In this document: positions 13,516 to 14,063 of the stretch, in pieces
How the letters are laid out: each line of letters starts with the position of its first letter
Numbering within the stretch: the stretch's first letter is position 1
NCBI GenBank assembly: GCA_003661465.1
Contig: QMWE01000016.1
Location: 1-14,063 of the forward strand
Source: Hadesarchaea archaeon
Lineage (GTDB): Archaea; Hadarchaeota; Hadarchaeia; Hadarchaeales; Hadarchaeaceae
DNA length: 14,063 bases
Reading direction: 5' to 3'
Translations under genes and position numbers: made by a program
The notes under the pieces: model-generated
Told to the model about the DNA's origin: nothing
What the model saw: only the letters and a program-made list of their open reading frames with translations
Databases searched by the model: none

Positions 13516-13797
13516 TCATAACCCGTGAATCCCCAGCAGCTCCTCAGCGCCCCGCGTGACCTCCTGCGCCATCAGTGCCCCGCGCGCCGCTTGTTTAGAT
13601 TCCCTCGACCAGCCGATGCAACCTGCGAACGTCCGAAGGTGCCGCAGCTCTAGGAGCCAGCGTGACCATTGTCCTGCCCCGAGGCCCAGCGGCAAATCTG
13701 CTCTAAAGTTGAGGCTATATGCGGAGGACTCTGAAATGTGAACCAGCCTTTCCGAACTGGCCGTGTTCAGTAATGTGGAGCCGCCGGTAGAACTTAC
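13516..13797 (-). other. Unassigned 93-codon open frame without a start codon
   Basis: Between TGA stops the minus-strand frame stays open for 94 codons, including ERLVHISESSAYSLNFRADL, GQWSRWLLELRHLRTFAGC and ESKQAARGALMAQEVTRGAE, ending LLGIHGL. The amphipathic, Leu/Arg/Ala-rich composition looks protein-like. There is no ATG or GTG near its beginning; only a TTG at the DLPLG position could start a shorter form. It lies just upstream of the DprA-like fragment in another frame and could be a remnant of a neighbouring gene or chance in GC-rich DNA. I do not recognise it. Confidence 0.25.
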
Positions 13798-13857
13798 TCA
13801 CCCTCTATTGCTTACGAGGCGGCTGCTGTAACCAATCTCAGCCAACGAAAGTCTCGA

Positions 13858-13945
13858 TGGCGCCGGGGAGGGGATTTGAACCCCTGCTCTCCGGTGGAGA
13901 ACCAGATCTCGAGTCTGGCGCGTTACCTGGCTTCGCTACCCCGGC
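13858..13945 (-). tRNA. trnS: tRNA-Ser (anticodon CGA), type II, encoded CCA
   Basis: On the minus strand GCCGGGG (13945-13939) pairs with CCCCGGC. The anticodon arm is CCAGA-CTCGAGA-TCTGG with anticodon CGA at 13911-13909. The long variable arm (TTCTCC/GGAGAG) is the type II hallmark of serine tRNA, and the T arm is AGGGG-TTCAAAT-CCCCT. The discriminator is G, as in archaeal and other tRNA-Ser, and CCA is encoded at 13860-13858. No intron is present. Confidence 0.96.
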
Positions 13946-13966
13946 ACCTGAATAGAATTACGCCCC

Positions 13967-13978
13967 TTAAATAATAAA
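13967..13978 (-). promoter_or_regulatory. TATA box of tRNA-Ser
   Basis: TTTATTATTTAA on the minus strand is centred about 27 bp upstream of the tRNA 5' end, the standard spacing for archaeal tRNA promoters. It lies immediately behind the stop of the upstream gene. Confidence 0.65.
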
Positions 13979-14063
13979 TCACAGGAAATCGGCCAGGCTC
14001 AGCTGTCTGTGGGCGTCGCTCTCGAACATGGATCTGATATCACGCTGGGTGAGGTTCAAGCGC
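13979..14063 (-). CDS. C-terminal end of a gene ending in a PCNA-interacting (PIP-box-like) motif
   Basis: Only the last 27 codons lie in the window: RLNLTQRDIRSMFESDAHRQ then LSLADFL and TGA at 13981-13979. The extreme C-terminus QLSLADFL fits the PIP-box pattern Q-x-x-(aliphatic)-x-x-(aromatic)-(hydrophobic). Archaeal replication and repair proteins use this tail to dock on the PCNA clamp; examples are replication factor C large subunit, family B polymerase, FEN1 and RNase HII. Which of these it is cannot be told from this stub. The rest of the gene lies right of the window. Confidence 0.65.
   Translation of the reverse strand, partial: RLNLTQRDIRSMFESDAHRQLSLADFL

Overview
The window is archaeal DNA, most like an uncultured euryarchaeote. 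The evidence is a TFB-type transcription factor, a geranylgeranyl-reductase-family lipid enzyme, a Mut7-C RNase, AMMECR1, an intron-bearing tRNA-Trp, AT-rich archaeal TATA boxes about 25-30 bp upstream of starts, and a C-terminal PCNA-binding-like tail on the last gene. Both tRNAs encode their CCA ends. I cannot assign a lineage from sequence alone. LEFT END (1-474): a decayed PD-(D/E)XK-like nuclease gene and a C-terminal gene scrap lie directly against the 3' end of tRNA-Trp(CCA). The tRNA has a 57-nt intron that reads like a very small box C/D guide RNA aimed at positions 39 and probably 34 of its own tRNA. SURFACE-POLYSACCHARIDE PAIR (about 719-2760): a short UDP-sugar dehydrogenase lacking the usual C-terminal domain overlaps by 4 bp a membrane GT2 polymerase of the hyaluronan/chitin synthase (HasA/NodC) type, a has-like arrangement. 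The dehydrogenase has no ordinary in-frame start codon. HOUSEKEEPING BLOCK (2838-7530): a DUF429 gene ends convergently inside a TFB gene. The TFB follows a lipid reductase gene in a minus-strand operon. A shared intergenic region drives that operon and a MinD/ParA-like ATPase in the other direction. A Mut7-C RNase gene and an AMMECR1 gene then overlap as a second operon. DECAYED REGION (7531-13857): a GC-rich structured non-coding stretch, a possible 38-residue membrane peptide, a multiply frameshifted archaeal ATPase pseudogene, a large intact surface beta-helix protein (1120 aa, Asn-rich 23-residue repeats, C-terminal membrane anchor), a degraded insertion-sequence transposase, a truncated unknown gene start, a DprA-like fragment and a further unassigned reading frame. 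The beta-helix gene is the only clearly intact long gene here. RIGHT END (13858-14063): tRNA-Ser(CGA) with its own TATA box, and the last 27 codons of a gene ending in a PIP-box-like motif. The intact genes suggest a surface theme: a polysaccharide polymerase with a UDP-sugar-oxidising partner, a membrane-lipid enzyme and a sequon-rich anchored beta-helix protein. Their functional linkage is inference only.
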